Shown one piece after another: positions 1-14,100 of a stretch of DNA of 64,000 nucleotides. Location: assembly GCF_905220415.1 (NCBI RefSeq), contig NC_059558.1, forward strand, positions 4,290,501 through 4,354,500, given 5' to 3'. The notes below the pieces were generated by a model that searched no databases, had not been told where the DNA came from, and worked only from the letters and a program-made list of their open reading frames with translations. Every line of letters starts with the position of its first letter. Positions within the stretch are counted from its first letter, which is position 1. The DNA is from Colias croceus (Eukaryota; Arthropoda; Insecta; Lepidoptera; Pieridae). The position numbers and the translations under genes were made by a program.

Positions 1-2599
1 TAATAATAAATAAATAAAATAAAATAAATACTTCTGCTAAATTTCTCCCTTATTTCAATTATGAAATTTCATAATCACCACACTGTAAAATACAAAAGGA
101 CATAAAGTACTTAATTAATATATAAGTCCGTAATTAGTACAGTTCAAAATATTTAATTAATATGTTCGCAATTAGAAGGTATATATTAATCTAAGATACC
201 ATTTTATCGCGCTAGCATTGTACAATTTGTTATATCCCTTTGCGTCTATACATCCATTTAATTTCAGTTAAAAGCTCTAATTACAGAGCCTCACAGCCCG
301 TACTATTTAACTTGACGCATTTACCAATTCTTACACACGAATAAAATAACTAAAACTACAAACGCATGCACTAGCGCATACACTTCATAAATACAATTGC
401 GATGAAACATTTTTTTCGCTATCCAATCTTCACGCTACAACGCGTTAGAAATAAAAAGTGCAACTGCGATTTTAAAATGTGACTCCGGTTTTATTTTAAA
501 GCCTGCTGGGAGATCAGCTTTGTGCAAATATCTATTCGCTAGGATCTATTTGCTAGTCTGTTTTGGGGTTCTGTTGTCGTGTGACAGGATTAGCTCGGGA
601 ATTTTGCCTCGAAAACAACAACAGGTTTATAGAACCTACATACATGTTATAATATGTAACTTATATTTAGTAAGATAGGGTAATTAATGTGTGGATATCT
701 TATTCTTTAATGGGTGGAGTCAAAAGATTGTAATGAACTGTTTTATTAATAAGAAATAATTTATAATCATATACTTTTACTTTAACATAACTACTTACTA
801 CTATTACTTTAACTTCATAAGTTAAAGTAATTTAATTATTATATACTTTACCACGTTTGATTTCCTATAAGTACCTATTAATTCGAAATGTCGATGCTCC
901 AAATTTATTACCTACTGGAGCATTTGTTACAAACAAAAATCAGACTTGCCTTTTGGTATATTATATTTTTATATGTCCTAAATTTTAATCAGCTTGCGTT
1001 TAACAATAACAAACATCCATTCTCACTCATTGTTTACAATAATAGCATATACAGTAAATCTACAGAACCCGCTAATATTTTCCAACCTTAACTTGACGGC
1101 ATTAGAATTTGATATTCAAATAGAAGCACCATAAATTGGCAGTACTCTAGGTTCGAGTCCATGAAGATTCGCGTAAATTTGAATACTGAAATCCCAAGTC
1201 CCTTAGCCAAGACAGATAAGAGGAAGTTTGTTAGTATTGTCTAAAAGACAGAACCTTGCCCAATGTTTTGTCGGAATCTAGTGTAATGAAACACGGACTT
1301 AGAACTGACAATGAAATGATAAGACTGAAGAAGAAGCGTGAGATAGTCATGTCATAGTTTGGAGTTGCTGTTATTACTCATTATCATGTTTCATATAAAA
1401 ATGATGATCTTTATTTTATATAATTACTAATAGGTACCTAATTTTATTTTAGATTCCTACGAGTTACTTATGTTAGTTTTGTTTAAAAAAGAAAATTATT
1501 TCTTATTAGACTTTAGGTTTACAAAAACCCATTAGAAATTGAATATTATACCTACTTGTAGGATATGTCTTTTTAAATTATGATTACTTTTCCTATACTA
1601 TGCTAAGAAAACCCCTGATATTTAAGAACTCTAAAATACACAGACTTTTTAGATTATATTTTACGTGTTGTAGACATTAAAAGTCACCACTTTTCAATTA
1701 CTGTATTGTACTTATAGCATTGCTGCCTCTAAAAATCGACAAAGAAAGTCTAACACAACCGTAAAGTCCACAAAAGAAGAATAGTCTCAAAGAATTTAAA
1801 GGAAAAGCGTTATCGAGTTTCAGTTACAAATAAGTAATAAATGCTATTGGATAATTTGGAGTAGATCCAACTTCTTGGCGATCAGATTCTCGATACCATC
1901 GTTCCATTACACTGAGCTATTTCAATGAATCGTGTGGAAAATTGTAAAACGAATTGTCTTCTGTTTTCTGTAGATATAAGTACAGTTTAATGTAGCGAAC
2001 TTTTGATATAATTAAAATCAAGTTTGAACGTTTGACGATTCGGAGACAGGGCGAAGAAAAATAAATGTCTCGCAGAAGGCTCACCTACTTATCTGTTAAG
2101 AATATAATATTATGAGACTGTTTTAACACATTTTTATAAGTTCAGTTTACTCGCTTTTATTCTACCTTCCTTCGCAGGTTCTATGCGTTCGTAGATGTCA
2201 AATGTCATTTATCTTATAGCGAAGTACCCACCATTTATTTTTCTTTACTTACAATTCCGATTGAAACCGGAGTACACGCATAGTGAATTATAATCCACAA
2301 TGCTTACCATAATTTGGCACGTCTGCTCGTTTGCTTTCGAATCACAGCAAAAAGGTCAACCCGTGCGTTTTATTATAAAAGGTTTAGTTGATGAAAAACG
2401 GTTTCCTTAAGACATATTTTTGGGGTCCATTAATCACAATTTCGACTGGCGGTCTCGCATAATTTATCTAAATTGTCATCTGGACCTTGGAGGCGTTATT
2501 TCAATTTATTTGTGTGACCATTTTTTAAGTTAAAATAAATAAATTGCTGGGAAGAAATTAGAAATTGTATATAATACTATAAATTTAGATTCTATGTTC

Positions 2600-2760
2600 A
2601 AATAGCAATGTGTTGCTCAGCGAAACTCGAGAACTGCTCGACCAATTCCACTTATTTTTTTTAAGTTTTTGTTACTAGGAAAATTCTAATGGAGAGAAAA
2701 ACGTAAAAGGAACAATAGGGTAGAATCACGTTTGCCGGGGCAGCTAGGAGGTATATTAAA
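2600..2760 (-). mobile_element. Transposon remnant, same family as 38835-39185
   Basis: Read on the minus strand it contains a block with ctgccccggcaaacg, followed by a cctattgttcc-like run and a ttctctcc run. The plus strand at 38835-39185 carries the same order of motifs. Two dispersed diverged copies indicate a repeat family; its class is not clear. Confidence 0.5.
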
Positions 2761-5694
2761 TAAATATTTATTTGAAACACGTCGTAATAACTCAGCCCCT
2801 GGAATCACAGACACAATAGAAAATTTATTGTGTCGTGGTCCGATCGGGCCGCTCGGGGCTCAATAGGTTAAAACCCGTTATTTTAGTATAAAAATGGTTA
2901 TAAATACCGTTTATAAAATCTGATTTCAATTTTCATTAAAGTTTTCCATTACAAGAATCGCTGACGCGTTCATTTTGTATTTCATTTCGAATGTGCAATA
3001 AAATTCTGGGGAAACTTTGGTCTGTTTTTATTTAAAAGTGAATTTTGCGAAATACACTTTATTACTTTATGGAAATTTATTAATGCAGCAATAAAATTGT
3101 TACAAAGGCCGAATGCAAGGACAAATTAATTATTTTTTGCACAGATTATATTTTTTCTCGTATATAACTATATAATATAAATAACGTGAATATGAAAGCT
3201 AGGTACAAATAAAATCAAAGGTAAAAATCATTTATTGAACAAGGTTCCTTACATCAAAATATAGATCCCAGGCTCCCAATATAGCTCTCACTGTATTTCA
3301 GGAGTCTGTGCCTTCCTGATACGATTTAATTTGCATTAGAAATTTCAATAGCTATATATAAATAAATAAATAAATAATATTATAATCAATAGCACTATAT
3401 AAACGACTCGCCTGCTTTTCATCATCAGCCTATAATAATAATATTCTTCTACAGGATCCTTCGAGAATCCAGCCAATAATAGCCATGTTAATAATAATAG
3501 AGTTGGTACATATATTTTACCAGATTCGTAAGTTTTCTAATTATCATCAATGTTGAAAAGAAAAGATTTCCTTTCCTCTACGAAAAGTCCAATTGAATTT
3601 AACTTCCCTCACAAGAGATTCATTTAAAAACTTAAAACTACGCTCGCCAATAATCAGTAAGCAGATCCACGAATCGAGTATAAAGGCGTGCATACATCAA
3701 CTTGTACCAACTTTGTCCAGTTTGAACCGGCTCCAACTGACGGTAACTAGTACTAACTAGTTACAACGTTGTGGCCACTCGGCTTAAATGGCTTCCTGTG
3801 TGTACGCCCCGCAAGTTTTGTAAACTTTGACGTGAATTTATCTCATTATAACTGTTAGTGTTTTTGGAAGAAGTTGGTAATAACAACATGTATGTATATA
3901 CTTAGAAATAATTACATAAAGAAGATTTCTCGCACCTATTTAAATAAATAAGCATTTGTTCGTTACACAATATATATATATATATACATTATACATCCTG
4001 CTACAACAGCAAAATTAACATTACATATTCATTGACATTAGTGAAAATTATAGAGGGATTAATTCACGAAAGTAATTTGCAAAAGCTCTAGAAACTGATA
4101 CTTGATTTAGGCCTACTTAATTCCTGAAAAAATCAACGTTAGGCATTCAATGCAATTTCCATGTTGAAATAAACGTACAGATTGAAAGAACATAATTTAT
4201 ATAATAAAATATAGCGCTTGTTAACATTTTCCTTAAATGAATAAAAATCTTAATATTATATTTCCAGAAACAAATATTTTCTTGTTATCAGATACTGGAG
4301 CGAAGTTTGACTATTCCCAAAGGATAAGTATACAGAACAAACCTTATGTTTATTGCACCATTTGAGAGTTATATATGTTTTATTATACCTTTCAAGTGGT
4401 GCAAGCAGGTTTCCAATAGATTTAATGGCTGACAATAAACATGTAAGATCATACTGATATTGTTACTAGCTGAAACCTGCTACTTCGTTCGCGTTTACCT
4501 TAAGTATATAGACCAAATTCTTATGTCTAATTAAAAAAAAATGCTATCTAAACTTAAGAAAAACTATAAATAACAGTTAAACGAGTATGTACTAGTACGG
4601 ATGTTAACTGAATCAACTTCACAAGCAAACAGTACAATGAAACTCATATTCGATTAATTATAATTATACAATATTCAAAAATGTATTCGTATGGAATAAG
4701 ACGTATAAAAATGGTATTATTCAGACGCGTAAATTTATTTATTTCCGCAAATTGAAAGCACTTATCATTCAACGAACCAATAATAAGATTTATCGTCACA
4801 TATTCCGTAGGACCAATAAGTTTGATAAATTTGTTTACTTCTAAACATATTTGGCCAGCAACTCAATACAAATCCACGGAAAGTTAATCCCTGCGTGTAT
4901 CGTTTGATTAAATATCCCAACAAGTTTGAAACTAGATAAACCTCTGTGGTGAAGAAGTATTCGGAGCTAACCTCGCTTGATTCAAATTATCCTATTTTAT
5001 CTGTGAGTTATGTTATCTATTTTATCTGTGAGTATAATATGAATAGGTAAAGTGTAGTGTATTTTTTTTTCTTATTTTTTTATAAAACAATTGTTAAATA
5101 ACTAGCCACTTGTTTCGGCTCTACCCGGGTTGACCGGTGACTTTCTATTGCAAAATAATTTTACAATAGATTCGGTAGATTCAGAGATCTCCCTACAACG
5201 TCACAAATTCAATTCACCGCACCTCTTTCCACTGTCATCTTAAATTTAATAATATCGCCTATTACATCGAACATGTTCATAATATCTCTCCGCTGACGTT
5301 CTTGACTTAAACCCTTCGCCTATTGCCTATTTACAAATTCTCTAGAAAATGTTCTACCATATCTCTCCGCTGCCGTTCCTGACTTAAACTAACAAAAGAG
5401 GCTTAAATATTTGATTCTGTAACCGATCTGCTATTTGAGTAGATTTGGGGACCGGCCACAAGACGATGTCCATCAAATAGAGGTCTTGTTTCGACCAACG
5501 TTTGTTTCATCTGCCTAAATATTGGTTCCAATTTTGGTTTTGATTGCAACTTGCGTTCGATGCAATCTGCCGCTTGGCAAAATTGATCTTTAATATTGAT
5601 ACTAACATGTCCTGGAAGTCCATGTTGTCAAAACATACATTTGTAATCGAAGATTTTCACTTTTAGAAGATATCTAAAAATTAAAAATTGAAAT

Positions 5695-5775
5695 TTCATC
5701 ATCATCATCATCATCACATCAGCCTATTCCCGTCCACTGCTGAACGCAGACCTCTCCCAGATCTCGCCAAAAAAG
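5695..5775 (-). repeat. (ATC)n tail plus conserved retroelement 3' end
   Basis: A run of atc triplets is followed by a block around acatcagcctattcccgtcc and cactgctgaacgcagacctc. A very similar block is widespread at the 3' end of non-LTR elements or SINEs in Lepidoptera (recalled from general knowledge, not searched). The microsatellite is probably the 3' tail of the element, read on the minus strand. Confidence 0.5.
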
Positions 5776-6439
5776 TGAAATTTATTTTTGGTAAAATTTC
5801 TTTAGTTTTTTCTTTCTTGAATTTCTCTTGAAAATTTGCCAATGCGTTCATAGTTCATACCACCATTGCAGGCAATTATTCAGCCAAAAAAATGTCGCAG
5901 GCCGGAGTCCTTTAGTCATTCAATGAATGCGCTAGTCATTCAATCAAGTAGCAGATTCAACCAGATGACGGCGACAGACATATAAGTAGCTATAGATATT
6001 AGCGTAGTATGCCTTCACCAAGCCTTCACGTAATAACCAAAATGTTCCCTTCCTTATTCATCACATTAATCATTAACCAAATCAATCAATATTTATTAGT
6101 CCCTCTTTACATCCATATATTCTACATTGAGCAATACTATCAATTTTAGTGATTAATGGACAACTAGCTTAGCATTCCCTCGAGGAATTAGCGGTTCGGG
6201 CTAATTGCGTTCAGTGAGCCAGTTTTACTAATTCTTCGATTTACACAAATACCCGTTAATTTGAAACATGCTTTGGGTTATTTGCGTTCGAAATAATTGC
6301 TGTTTTATTAGCATACAAGTTTTGAATCCGTAACTTCGCTAGATTTGTCCAAACTAAATAAATTATTATGTATCTAAAATTACTTAATCTATTATCTAAT
6401 ATATACTTATACTTATCTGAATACTTAATATATACTGAT

Positions 6440-6561
6440 ACTTTATCTTATATTATAAAGCTGAAGAGTTTGTTTGTTTGAACGTGCTAATCTCGGGAAC
6501 TACTGGTCCGATTTGAAGAATTATTTCGGTGCTAGATAGAAACCGCGGAGCACAGCTAGTA
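6440..6561 (+). mobile_element. Short Helitron-like non-autonomous element
   Basis: It starts near tatattataaagctgaagag and ends in a GC-rich stretch aaaccgcggagcacagctagt. The same family occurs in reverse at 9470-9675, 12390-12514, 36173-36396 and 56912-57098. The small hairpin next to a CTAGT end, with no inverted repeat at the other end, resembles a Helitron 3' terminus. The class is inferred. Confidence 0.55.
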
Positions 6562-6689
6562 AATTATATACTACTAACCCCTTCCCCGAGAATCATTCTT
6601 AATTAAAAAAAGCATTAAAATCCGTAGATAGTATTAAAGATTTAAGCATACATAGAGTCGCGGGCGGAAGCTAGTACCTAATAAATGTA

Positions 6690-6915
6690 ATTGAAACTAA
6701 ACTAAATGTAATTGTGTAATTCCGGACATATATAAATTGTACATTATTATTTTTGTTATTTTTGTAATCTAATTATTGTCAAATTTAATTGTATGAGATA
6801 ATATTATGTAATTTAAATATAACATTATGATTGTATTGCAATACCTGTATAAGGTTACTAATATGTAAATTGGTTGGTAAGCAATAAATTATTTGAATTT
6901 GAATTTGAATTTGAT
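6690..6915 (+). mobile_element. Non-LTR retrotransposon 3' end with TTTGAA tail
   Basis: An AT-rich block ends in gcaataaattatttgaattt and a short tandem of ttgaat units. A polyadenylation-like signal followed by a simple hexamer repeat is typical of the 3' end of 5'-truncated insect non-LTR elements. No coding part remains. Confidence 0.5.
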
Positions 6916-7104
6916 ATAGGGACATAGAAAGCGACTATATGGGTAATATACTAAATAGTGATGATATAATGCTTTTAAAAACATTCTTCTTGAACCACTC
7001 TGGCTATTAAAACAAACCGTATAAAAATCCGTTGCGTTCATGTTTCTATAATGATGTGACATAATATGAATTGGATTTCCATTCTACGACGGTAATTACT
7101 GAAG

Positions 7105-7260
7105 ATTTTTTTTTTTTTTTTTAATGGCACCCGTCATCACAGGGTGTTCGCGCCACCTCTGGATTATAGTCCAGAGACATTTTTTGCTTATTTTTTTTTT
7201 TTTTTACACGAATAACATTAAAATACAATATAAACTTTAAAACATAATAAAAAATACTGG
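7105..7260 (-). mobile_element. Retroelement or SINE-like fragment between poly-T runs
   Basis: A GC-richer core (aatggcacccgtcatcacag to tggattatagtccagagac) is flanked on both sides by long T runs. That suggests a retroposed sequence inserted with its A-tail on the minus strand. No tRNA-type A and B boxes were found. Confidence 0.4.
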
Positions 7261-8039
7261 TATAAGTTACTAATATAATATTATAATACTAATAATTACT
7301 GAAGATTAGAATCATAAAGTTCGAGTTACTTTTATTTAACCATACTATTGCTGGTTATAAAATTTTGCTATTCGACCTTTCTTTAGTGGTTAACAATTTT
7401 GAAACAACATCGTTTTACTCTTAATATAATGATTGAATAAATAACGCAAAATGGAAATTTTTAAACGAACATAATAGATGCATTATGAAATCCCTCTATG
7501 CTTTATGAAATAACGCACGAATGTACCTGATTTTTCAATTTATACCGCCACAAATCCAAACAAAGATTAATATTAAACAGGTTTCAGAATTTCATAAATC
7601 CACGAACCGCGGATGTTGTTACGTCGCATTTTATGTGCTTTGGGACGCGTTGAAAAATTAATTTACCAAGAGAGGTGTTTGATGTAGGCGGGAAAAATGA
7701 CAGCTGTCAAACGGGTATTAGGCTCTTGATTAGGCTGAATGGTGTTTTTTTTTCACCAATGAGTTCTTAAACATGAAGTTTGACAGAAAACAGTTTTTTT
7801 TTGTTGATAATTAATTGAGCTGTCTACGAATTTTACTTAAAATTTAACTAAAGACAAATCGTTTGAAAAGTATTATTAAGTAATATATAACGTATCTTAT
7901 AGACATATGTCACATTATGCTTGGGTGTATACTGCGTTAGTGTTTTCCTAGAACCTAAAGCTATACCAATCTTCGAAAGAACAAGAAAAATCTACTTCAT
8001 TTTTATATACAAATCTTTAAATCTATATTCTCTTCTCAG

Positions 8040-8137
8040 GTGAATGGCGCGGCGAAAGAAGAATGCTGGACATCACTCGCGACAAGCCGGTGAAGGTGTG
8101 CGTGCGTGTGGTCGTGCCCGTCAGAGACCATCCCAAA
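8040..8137 (+). CDS. KH-domain gene, first exon in window
   Basis: It has a tctcttctcag acceptor and a perfect gtgagt donor at 8138. Two bases complete a codon from an upstream exon, followed by 32 codons ending VPVRDHPK, the strand just before the KH core. It cannot be the initiating exon in this frame unless translation begins at the internal Met of RRML, which would lose QUA1. Confidence 0.88.
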
Positions 8138-11100
8138 GTGAGTGTTTATGCGCCATTTTAATACAAAGGTATTTTTTGTATAAATACTTGCTGGCCTACT
8201 GTCATTATCAAAATCGGTCCAGCCGTTCACGCGTGACCTAGAGATCGTGATATAGAGATTTATTGTTTTTATCTTTACACGTGTTCAATTGCAAAAAATA
8301 TTTTGATTCCACGTCAAGTTTGAGAAATTGATTCATATAGCCTACTTCGGTATTTAAATACTTATGTTAATATGCATTGGATTGATTGTAAGTTCAACAT
8401 CAAAAAACAAAATCAAAAATATTTATTCATTTATTTAAGTTAGAAAAAGCTATTGATATTACGCATTAACGCTTAGAAATTAGAACGTATTATCCATACT
8501 AATATTATAAATGCGAAAGTAACTCTGTCTGTCTGTCTGTCTGTCAATCACGCCTAAACTACTGAACCAATTTGCATGAAATTTGGTATGGAGTTATTTT
8601 GATACCCGAGAAAGGACATAGGCTACATTTTATTGCGAAATATGTACCACGGGCGAAGCCGGGGCGGACCACTAGTTTAAAATAAACTTATGTCAAATGT
8701 GATAAAACTCTATAAAATGGAGTTACTAGCGACGAACTAACATTAAAGAGGAGGTCAATAGATTTTCTTGTAGTCTTTGTGTTCAGATGTAAGAATTTCT
8801 TAGCACTATTTTTATATTGTATGTAGGTACCATTTTGTTTTACATTTGCGGTTGATTGCAGACTTTTTTATTTAAGATTGCTTTTATTTGCAACTCTACA
8901 TACATTACGTTTATATTTTACACTAGCACTTGTAATAGATTTAATCCAAAAGCCATTTTTTTAATTTGAGTTGAGTTTGTATTAATAAATATTATTGTAA
9001 GCATAATTCACGTTTGTATTTTTGTTATGCTTTTCTCTCAATTGCGAAAGAAATATTTACAAATATTAAATAGTACGTCATACTCATGTTATACTTTTTC
9101 ATGGAATACTTACAATGATGGTTGGACATTTTTCTACTTTTGAACAAACTGCTCTAACATCCTTTCATAGACGACTCTTCCATATACATAAACTTATATA
9201 CTTATTATTATTTAATCAATATAACATTTTTCATACATAGTTAGCTAGAAGGAAATATTAATCATCTGAAAGCTTATACACTTATTCAGCCATTAACACA
9301 GTTTTCATAGTTAACAATCCGCCCACTCTCGTACATTACGCTTCAAGCCACGCTGTTTGTTTTCCTCTCAGCGGTTAGCCTAGCCAACGACCGTATACAT
9401 GATTTATGCTATTTTATACTTTACCTCCATTTGCACGTGGTTCTGTAGATTATTCTGGATTTCTATGTCATACTAGCTGCGCTCCGCGGTTTCACCCGCA
9501 TTGCTCCGCTCGTAGCGTGCAATACGCTTCGCTAGCGTGATGATAAGCCTATAGCCTCGATGAATGGGCTATCTAACAGCGAAATAATTTTTCAAATCGG
9601 ACCAGCAGTTCCTGAGATTAGCGCGTTCAAACAAACAAACAAACTCTTCAGCTTTATAATATTAAGTATAGATGTGGTACCTACTTGTATTTAAAAAAAC
9701 CATGCTGGATATTTACAGGAATCGCAGTAAAAAAAAGAAGGGAAGAAAGATATCTTGCTGTTATCGAATTTCCTTACTGCTACAGAGCCATATCTTCCTG
9801 ATAAAAACGTCCTATGTTAATCATTAGTCTATTTTAGTGATTGCCTAACGCATAGACTCTTGGTTTAATGCTCTAAGCATAGACTCTTACTTGAAACCTC
9901 CTGATGGACCATCTTCACAATGGGCAGCGTTGGCCCAACAAATGATCGTCGATGTTTGCCGCCATTACGGCGATTATGAATCTCTCATCTACAATGACGG
10001 CCGATCATAGACATTTAGGCCCTCTACAAAAGCCCCTACACTATCGTGATTGCGATCGCCTAACGCCCATAAGAGATTTTAGGTTATATTCACCCACGCT
10101 GACATTTGATGAGCGTGGTCGTTTTACAAATGTCACAGGTCGTTGAACTTTTTCGTTCTGAAACGTGCCGATTTATTCGTGATATTTTACTTCATTGATT
10201 GGATTGGATTGAATAAAATATGTGTTTATTTTTCAGCTTTCTTATAGGTTACCATGGTTGCAAATAAAGTAATGAGTATGTACCTACGCACAAGCATATT
10301 GTATGAGGATAACATTAAAATATAAAAACGAATACATATGTTACTATGAATTCCTCTATCAAGTACATATTAATGACAAACTTTAAATATTTTTGATAAT
10401 TTATTAAACACTTATTTTGTTCGCAGTTCAATTTCGTGGGAAAACTACTGGGACCAAAAGGCAATTCGCTGAAACGTCTACAAGAAGATACGATGTGCAA
10501 AATGGCGGTTCTAGGACGAGGATCCATGAAGGATAGACAAAAAGTAAATATTGTATGTGGATTGTCTTACTAAAAACACGTGATATTTATAACCCAATCG
10601 AGCTTAAAAGGGATCGGTTTTTCCTTGTATAGACGAAATGTGAGTTGGACTAGCTAGGCAATATGTATGTAGTACAAGTTAAAAGTTATGCTTTATAACT
10701 TACCTATCGAACAGTTAAACAGAAATTTATTTAAATTTTGATGAACTATCGGTCGTTATAAAACATAAATTGGGAATGTAAATAGTAGTGTGTTTCACGT
10801 GCAGTTTTCAGCATGAACATTTTGATGGTTATAAACAAATCGATATTCAATTGAAACGCCACATCGGTAAGATGATTATTTATTTATTGTAGGAAGAAGA
10901 ACTCCGCATGTCAGGTGACCCAAAGTTCTCTCACCTGTCGGAGGAGCTGCACGTGGAGATCAGCGCGTTCGCGACGCCCGCTGAGGCGCACGCGCGCATC
11001 GCCTACGCGCTCGCCGAGCTCAGGAGATTCCTAGTGCCAGTAAGTTCCATACACTGAAGCAGGGGCACTTGACAGCAAATAGCAACATGTGGGGATCAGT

Positions 11101-14100
11101 GCGTTCGCTTATAAACTTATTGTTAATACCAAAGCATAAATTATTTTACCTCCTCTGTACCTACGTACAGTTACCAATTACCATATTTCATGTTTAACAT
11201 ATTCGTTATAAAACCTATTTTTACATTCAACTTTAATATCAATTTTATTACAATGTAAAGCGCTTCGTATAAAATGATTTTATGACCAAATCGGGAGCAT
11301 GTGCTTAAAATTATGAGCCTTCATACGTGGTGATGGAACTACGCGAAATTAATTTAAAGCGACGCTTTTATTACATTATATGCTGAGCGATTATTCTGCC
11401 TTTTTATAGACTCTTTTTGATATAAAATTAAGCTCTTACTAATTAAAATTTTAATAAAGTAGGTAACTAGTTACTAAGCGAAATTGTATAATACTAAATT
11501 ACTAATTTATCTCGTCTAGTATTTTCATGATAAAGTACGTACACCAAACAGCCCATGCCTATAAAATTAAATTAGAATTTTGCTGTCGCGACAAAGTCAC
11601 CTTTGTCCTTCTTCAAGGTTTCATTCATCTCTAAAGAAATATATTACTCCGGTATACCCTAGATACCGTGAACCAGGAGGCTTCATTTAGCCAACAGGCT
11701 AAATTTTATAACTTTTATTAACTTTAAATTTTATTAACTTTTAAGACTAGCTATCTCGATCTTTTTGAAATTTGGTACTGAAATAGATTATAGCCTGAAT
11801 TACCTATTAGCTCATAGCTAAAACTATTTTTAACTCGATTACCAAGCGAATATCCCTGCGGGCAAATCTACCAGATACTTCGTTTTAAAACAGTTTTAAA
11901 ATGCTCGCAACATGGTGTTTATCATATCATACATACTCATTTTATTCCCTCATTATAATATATTATCATATTCTAAAAGAATAAATTACTCAAGCTATAT
12001 CAAGGTGTTTAATAATCGTGGTTTCATCAAAAAGAAAATAATTAAACATTCTTAGAACGTCTGAGACGAAAAATGTTGTGTATTCTTTCGTTGTGATAAA
12101 ACTAAATTGAGCCGTCAGAAATCCAGAGCTAGATTGCAGACAAAATATGTAAATTCTAAACCAAAACAATTACCATTTTCTACGTGATGACGTGAAATTA
12201 TACGGTATCACGAAATATTTCCGAGGAATATTCACCCGCAAATATAAGTTACAACAATAATTTTGCCGCCACTTTCTACCAAATTATTGTTGAGAATCAG
12301 ACGTGTTTTCTGCAATATTGTTGAATTTGTTCTAATGATCGTGCATTCGAGATTCCTTTTGTGCGATGAAAATTCATACCTTTATTTTTTACTAGCTGCG
12401 CTCCGCGGTTTCACCCGCGTGGCTCCGTTCCTGTTAGTCTTAGCTTGATGATATTTCTGAGATTAGCACGTTCAAACAAACAAACTCTTCAGCTTTATAA
12501 TATTAGTATAGATTAAATACGGATGTATTTTATACGAGAAAGGTCTGAAGCGATTGAAGATTTGTCAGTTAAAATTGTTTTAATAGCTAGAGTAGTTGAA
12601 TTAAATTAATGCCTGCCATGTATCTTCAATTATTACTTCCGTATGAATAATCTTCTGATGTAATTGAAAGCTTTTATCGTTAATTATTCATTATTATAGA
12701 GCGAGTTTGGTTAACGGAGTGCGACTAACTTACTAATTCTATTAAGTTGTGATTGAGAACGAAATACTTGCAAACTGACTTTGTCGGCTTGGTTTGGCAA
12801 TGCTTATTATTTTTATAGTTTGCATTATTTTTCAGTAAAATCTGGAACATAAAAAACATAAAAAGTAGGTACTTCGCATAGTTAGGTTCTACATTTTATA
12901 ATAATAGGATCCATTACATTTTATTTCCTTCAGATTTCGTATTCACTACACAGAAGAAAGTAGAGTTATAGATATATGTGATTATCACGAAAAGCTGGGC
13001 TTTTCAATTTCCCTTACATTTTCAACTTATTTACTTATAATGAGTCCTTTCAAATATTAAAAACAATTTGCACTGCATTTATTTATCTATGATTTTTTCA
13101 TCTACAACTAACGACCTTACATATATCTTATACATATAGATATGTAGCCACAATCACCCTGTCTATTAAACTCATTGTTTCACACAATTCAATGTGATGC
13201 TTCGAGTGCTGCCGTTGTATGGAACATGACTTGAGATACTGCCTATTCTCCGGGTTAAATTAATCGAAACACGTGTGACGTGAACGGAGTATTCCATTGG
13301 TCAACCATTATTTAGTACTATTGTGCTACGTATTCGAGCTGAACTCGGGGACAAAAAACGTTCACGTTTGTGTATACGATAGTGTAAGGTTCAATTGTAT
13401 GATTATGATAAGGAAATAATGAGAGCTTGATAAATCCACTAGGTAAATTATGTTTGGTAAATTGTATGATATCTGTTGTCATTATATTTGATAGAAATAG
13501 AATTTTGCCTAACTAAACCTAACCTAACCTAACCTAACCAAAAAATAATACAGTTAAACTTGTGTTAAAATGCCCTCGCTCTGATTTTTTTAAAACTCTC
13601 TTTTTATAAATTAGACATTATTACTTATCCATTGTTTTATTTTTCACTTATTATGTTTCTCTTCTCCATAATACTCGGGTACCACCAGAAGGACGGTACC
13701 CGGATCTTTGGAAGGCTTACGTGGGGACACGGATCCAACACGCAGAGGCCCTTTCGAGACTTTTAATGTGTTGTGGGACACCAGCCGCAGCCTGCCCATG
13801 ACTGCAACATAGAAATACAGCCCTAGGCAGTCCGCGGCCGATGTAGGACTATTGCAGGGTATGGAAATTTAATAATTAGGCTATGGATTGGGATGCTAAA
13901 TGGACTGGTACTGGGGACTATGGGAAACTATGGCACCTGCCTTTCTACTAAAAGAAAGTAAAAATATGTTGGCAGGTGGTGACTCGCCCTCTCACTGTAT
14001 GGGCCCCCGAAACAAGTCGCTGCAATAGTGCGACAAGGGGGCAACATATTGTGAGCAGCTAAGGGTGGAGAGGCGTCCCTGGACTTTAAACTCCGATCAC

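Larger units (their letters stand above)
1..8039. other. Upstream or intronic AT-rich sequence, no exon recognised
   Basis: This 8-kb stretch precedes the first recognisable exon of the KH-domain gene. Because that exon begins inside a codon, the stretch is probably mostly intron of that gene. I looked for a QUA1-type exon (the domain expected just before the KH domain) and found none. It holds transposon remnants, listed separately, a short (TA)n run near 3970-3986, and a degenerate direct repeat around 5280-5390 built on a motif beginning atatctctccgctg. The 67-codon frame at 888-1091 has no recognisable similarity and looks like chance. Confidence 0.6.
8138..10426 (+). other. Intron of the KH-domain gene
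   Basis: GT-AG intron holding a CTAGT-ended element (8490-8678), an inverted Helitron-like copy (9470-9675) and a MITE relative (9903-10146). The small open frames inside it belong to those repeats. Confidence 0.75.

Noticed and set aside
1140..1170. Possible tRNA B box (aggttcgagtcc)
   Set aside because: No paired T stem, A box or acceptor stem around it.
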